Source: JACQXX01 sp964639175
Lineage (GTDB): Bacteria; Acidobacteriota; Blastocatellia; Chloracidobacteriales; Chloracidobacteriaceae
DNA length: 13,843 nt
Direction: 5' to 3'
NCBI GenBank assembly: GCA_964639175.1
Contig: CAZXCE010000186.1
Span: 1-13,843, forward strand
A program made the translations under genes and the position numbers. This document shows positions 13,026 to 13,843 of this stretch, piece after piece. The notes beneath the pieces are model-generated. The model ran no database searches. It had not been told where the DNA came from and saw nothing but the letters and a program-made list of their open reading frames with translations. The number at the start of each line of letters is the position of its first letter. Position 1 is the first letter of the stretch.

Positions 13026-13724
13026 ATGAAGCCTAAACCACTCCCGAAGAACGGAAAAAACTCCATCTTTCCGACCACGCCGACTGGGACTGAACTCGCG
13101 TCCTATGATCAGAAACTCAACTTTATTCTCCATACCAGTGCCCAGGTGTTTGCCGAAAAAGGCTATGATCGAGCCTCGTTGCGGGATATTTCACGGGCCA
13201 CCGGATTTAGCCTGGCTGGCCTCTACTACTATTTCCGCAGCAAAGAAGAATTATTGTTTCTCATCAGTGACATCACCTTTGCCACCATTTGGAAGCGGCT
13301 TGAACAGGCACTCACCCCTCAAGATTCCGAAGAACTACCCGCAATTGAGCAATTAAACCGGCTTATTTTCAACCACCTGGATTTTTACGTGGCGCACATG
13401 CCCGAGATGAAAGTACTGTCGGTTGAAGCTGATGCGCTGAGTGGAGAGTGGCAAAAGCAGGTGAACGACCGGAAACGGCGCTATACCGAGCGGTGTGTGA
13501 AAATTCTGACCGACCTCCAGGCTCAGGCTGGACATGCCCCCAACCCAACCGAATGTCGGCTAAGTGCATTGGCCTTATTTGGCATGATGAACTGGCTCTA
13601 TCAGTGGTATGACCCGAAACGTGATGGATCACCCGTCGAATTAAGCGCCAAAATGAGCACGATTTTCCTGCACGGGTTCCTTCCGCGAGAAACTCGGACT
13701 GAAAACCCGCAAGCTCAGGGCTGA
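13026..13724 (+). CDS. TetR/AcrR-family transcriptional regulator
   Basis: 232 residues. The N-terminal DNA-binding domain is at about 28-78: VFAEKGYDRASLRDISRATG (41-60) then FSLAGLYYYFRSKEELLFLI (61-80), the typical helix-turn-helix with the YYYF recognition helix and SKEELL helix 4. It is preceded by about 25 low-complexity basic residues. Residues 85-215 are a helical ligand-binding domain with a KstR2/fatty-acid-regulator look (FYVAHMPEMKVLSVEADAL at 124-142 and LALFGMMNWLYQWYDP at 181-196), but the ligand is unknown. It is divergent from gcvT with 83 bp between starts, so regulation of gcv genes or of itself is plausible. The ribosome binding site is weak. The stop is followed by G-rich repetitive DNA. 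Confidence 0.93.
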   Translation: MKPKPLPKNGKNSIFPTTPTGTELASYDQKLNFILHTSAQVFAEKGYDRASLRDISRATGFSLAGLYYYFRSKEELLFLISDITFATIWKRLEQALTPQDSEELPAIEQLNRLIFNHLDFYVAHMPEMKVLSVEADALSGEWQKQVNDRKRRYTERCVKILTDLQAQAGHAPNPTECRLSALALFGMMNWLYQWYDPKRDGSPVELSAKMSTIFLHGFLPRETRTENPQAQG

Positions 13725-13843
13725 AAAAACCAGGGCTGAAGACATGGGGTTGAGGGCTTGGGGTTGAAGAATTAATTTTATTTCGCTCCCCCATGCTTCA
13801 TCCTTTACCCAGTTAAGTACCTTACCGAAAATTTCCAGATATT
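13725..13843. other. Right-edge intergenic sequence with GGGTTGA-like repeats
   Basis: Directly after the regulator stop, GGGCTGA (13730-13740 region), GGGGTTGAGGGCTTGGGGTTGA (near 13746-13767, a degenerate tandem) and an A/T-rich stretch appear. An open minus-strand frame enters from the right edge, but it runs through the repeats and ends inside the regulator gene, so it is not called as a gene. Confidence 0.4.

Noticed and set aside
13644..13843. Partial minus-strand gene entering from the right edge
   Set aside because: The frame is open to the edge, but it runs through G-rich repeats and ends inside the TetR gene; no family features are seen.

Overview
The window looks like an ordinary chromosomal segment of a free-living, moderate-GC bacterium with long intergenic spacers. 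The gene set (split glycine decarboxylase GcvPA, bactofilins, a pentapeptide protein, YajQ, a BmpA/YufO-type ABC ATPase) and the simple-sequence intergenic DNA fit an acidobacterium, perhaps Blastocatellia. That assignment is inference only; no rRNA or phylogenetic marker is present. No phage, insertion sequence, CRISPR or defence genes were seen.

Left part (1-5730), all genes on the minus strand. Reading right to left: a 624-residue proline-rich protein with an all-helical C-terminal half and a helix-hairpin-helix segment; a 421-residue pentapeptide-repeat protein with a bactofilin-like C-terminal domain; a bactofilin with a Gly/Gln-rich tail; tRNA-Arg(CCG); and the N-terminal 403 residues of a two-domain sugar/nucleoside-type ABC ATPase that runs off the left edge. 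The first three may form a scaffold or cytoskeletal module: two of them are predicted beta-helix proteins, one fusing both beta-helix types.

Middle (5731-8989). After a spacer of at least 627 bp with no convincing gene come three plus-strand genes: an APC-family amino acid permease, a YbgC-type hotdog thioesterase, and a small HD hydrolase with the full metal-ligand set of the (p)ppGpp hydrolase domain of Rel proteins. They are closely spaced and probably co-transcribed.

Right part (9198-13724). On the minus strand lies a glycine cleavage cluster in the order gcvT, gcvH, gcvPA, followed by yajQ. gcvPB, the P-protein subunit with the PLP-binding lysine, is missing from the cluster. A strong hairpin with a T-tract ends 6 nt before the yajQ start codon. 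A TetR regulator is divergent from gcvT, with a shared 83-bp control region.

The intergenic spaces carry a recurring type of structure: imperfect inverted repeats built from simple A/T-rich or GGGTTT-like sequence (1399-1507, 3659-3738, 8998-9235, 9828-9894, 11738-11770), with different arms at each site. The clearest oddities are the yajQ leader hairpin, the pentapeptide-bactofilin fusion next to a bactofilin, and a near-identical 17-18-nt Shine-Dalgarno leader shared by the bactofilin and gcvH.
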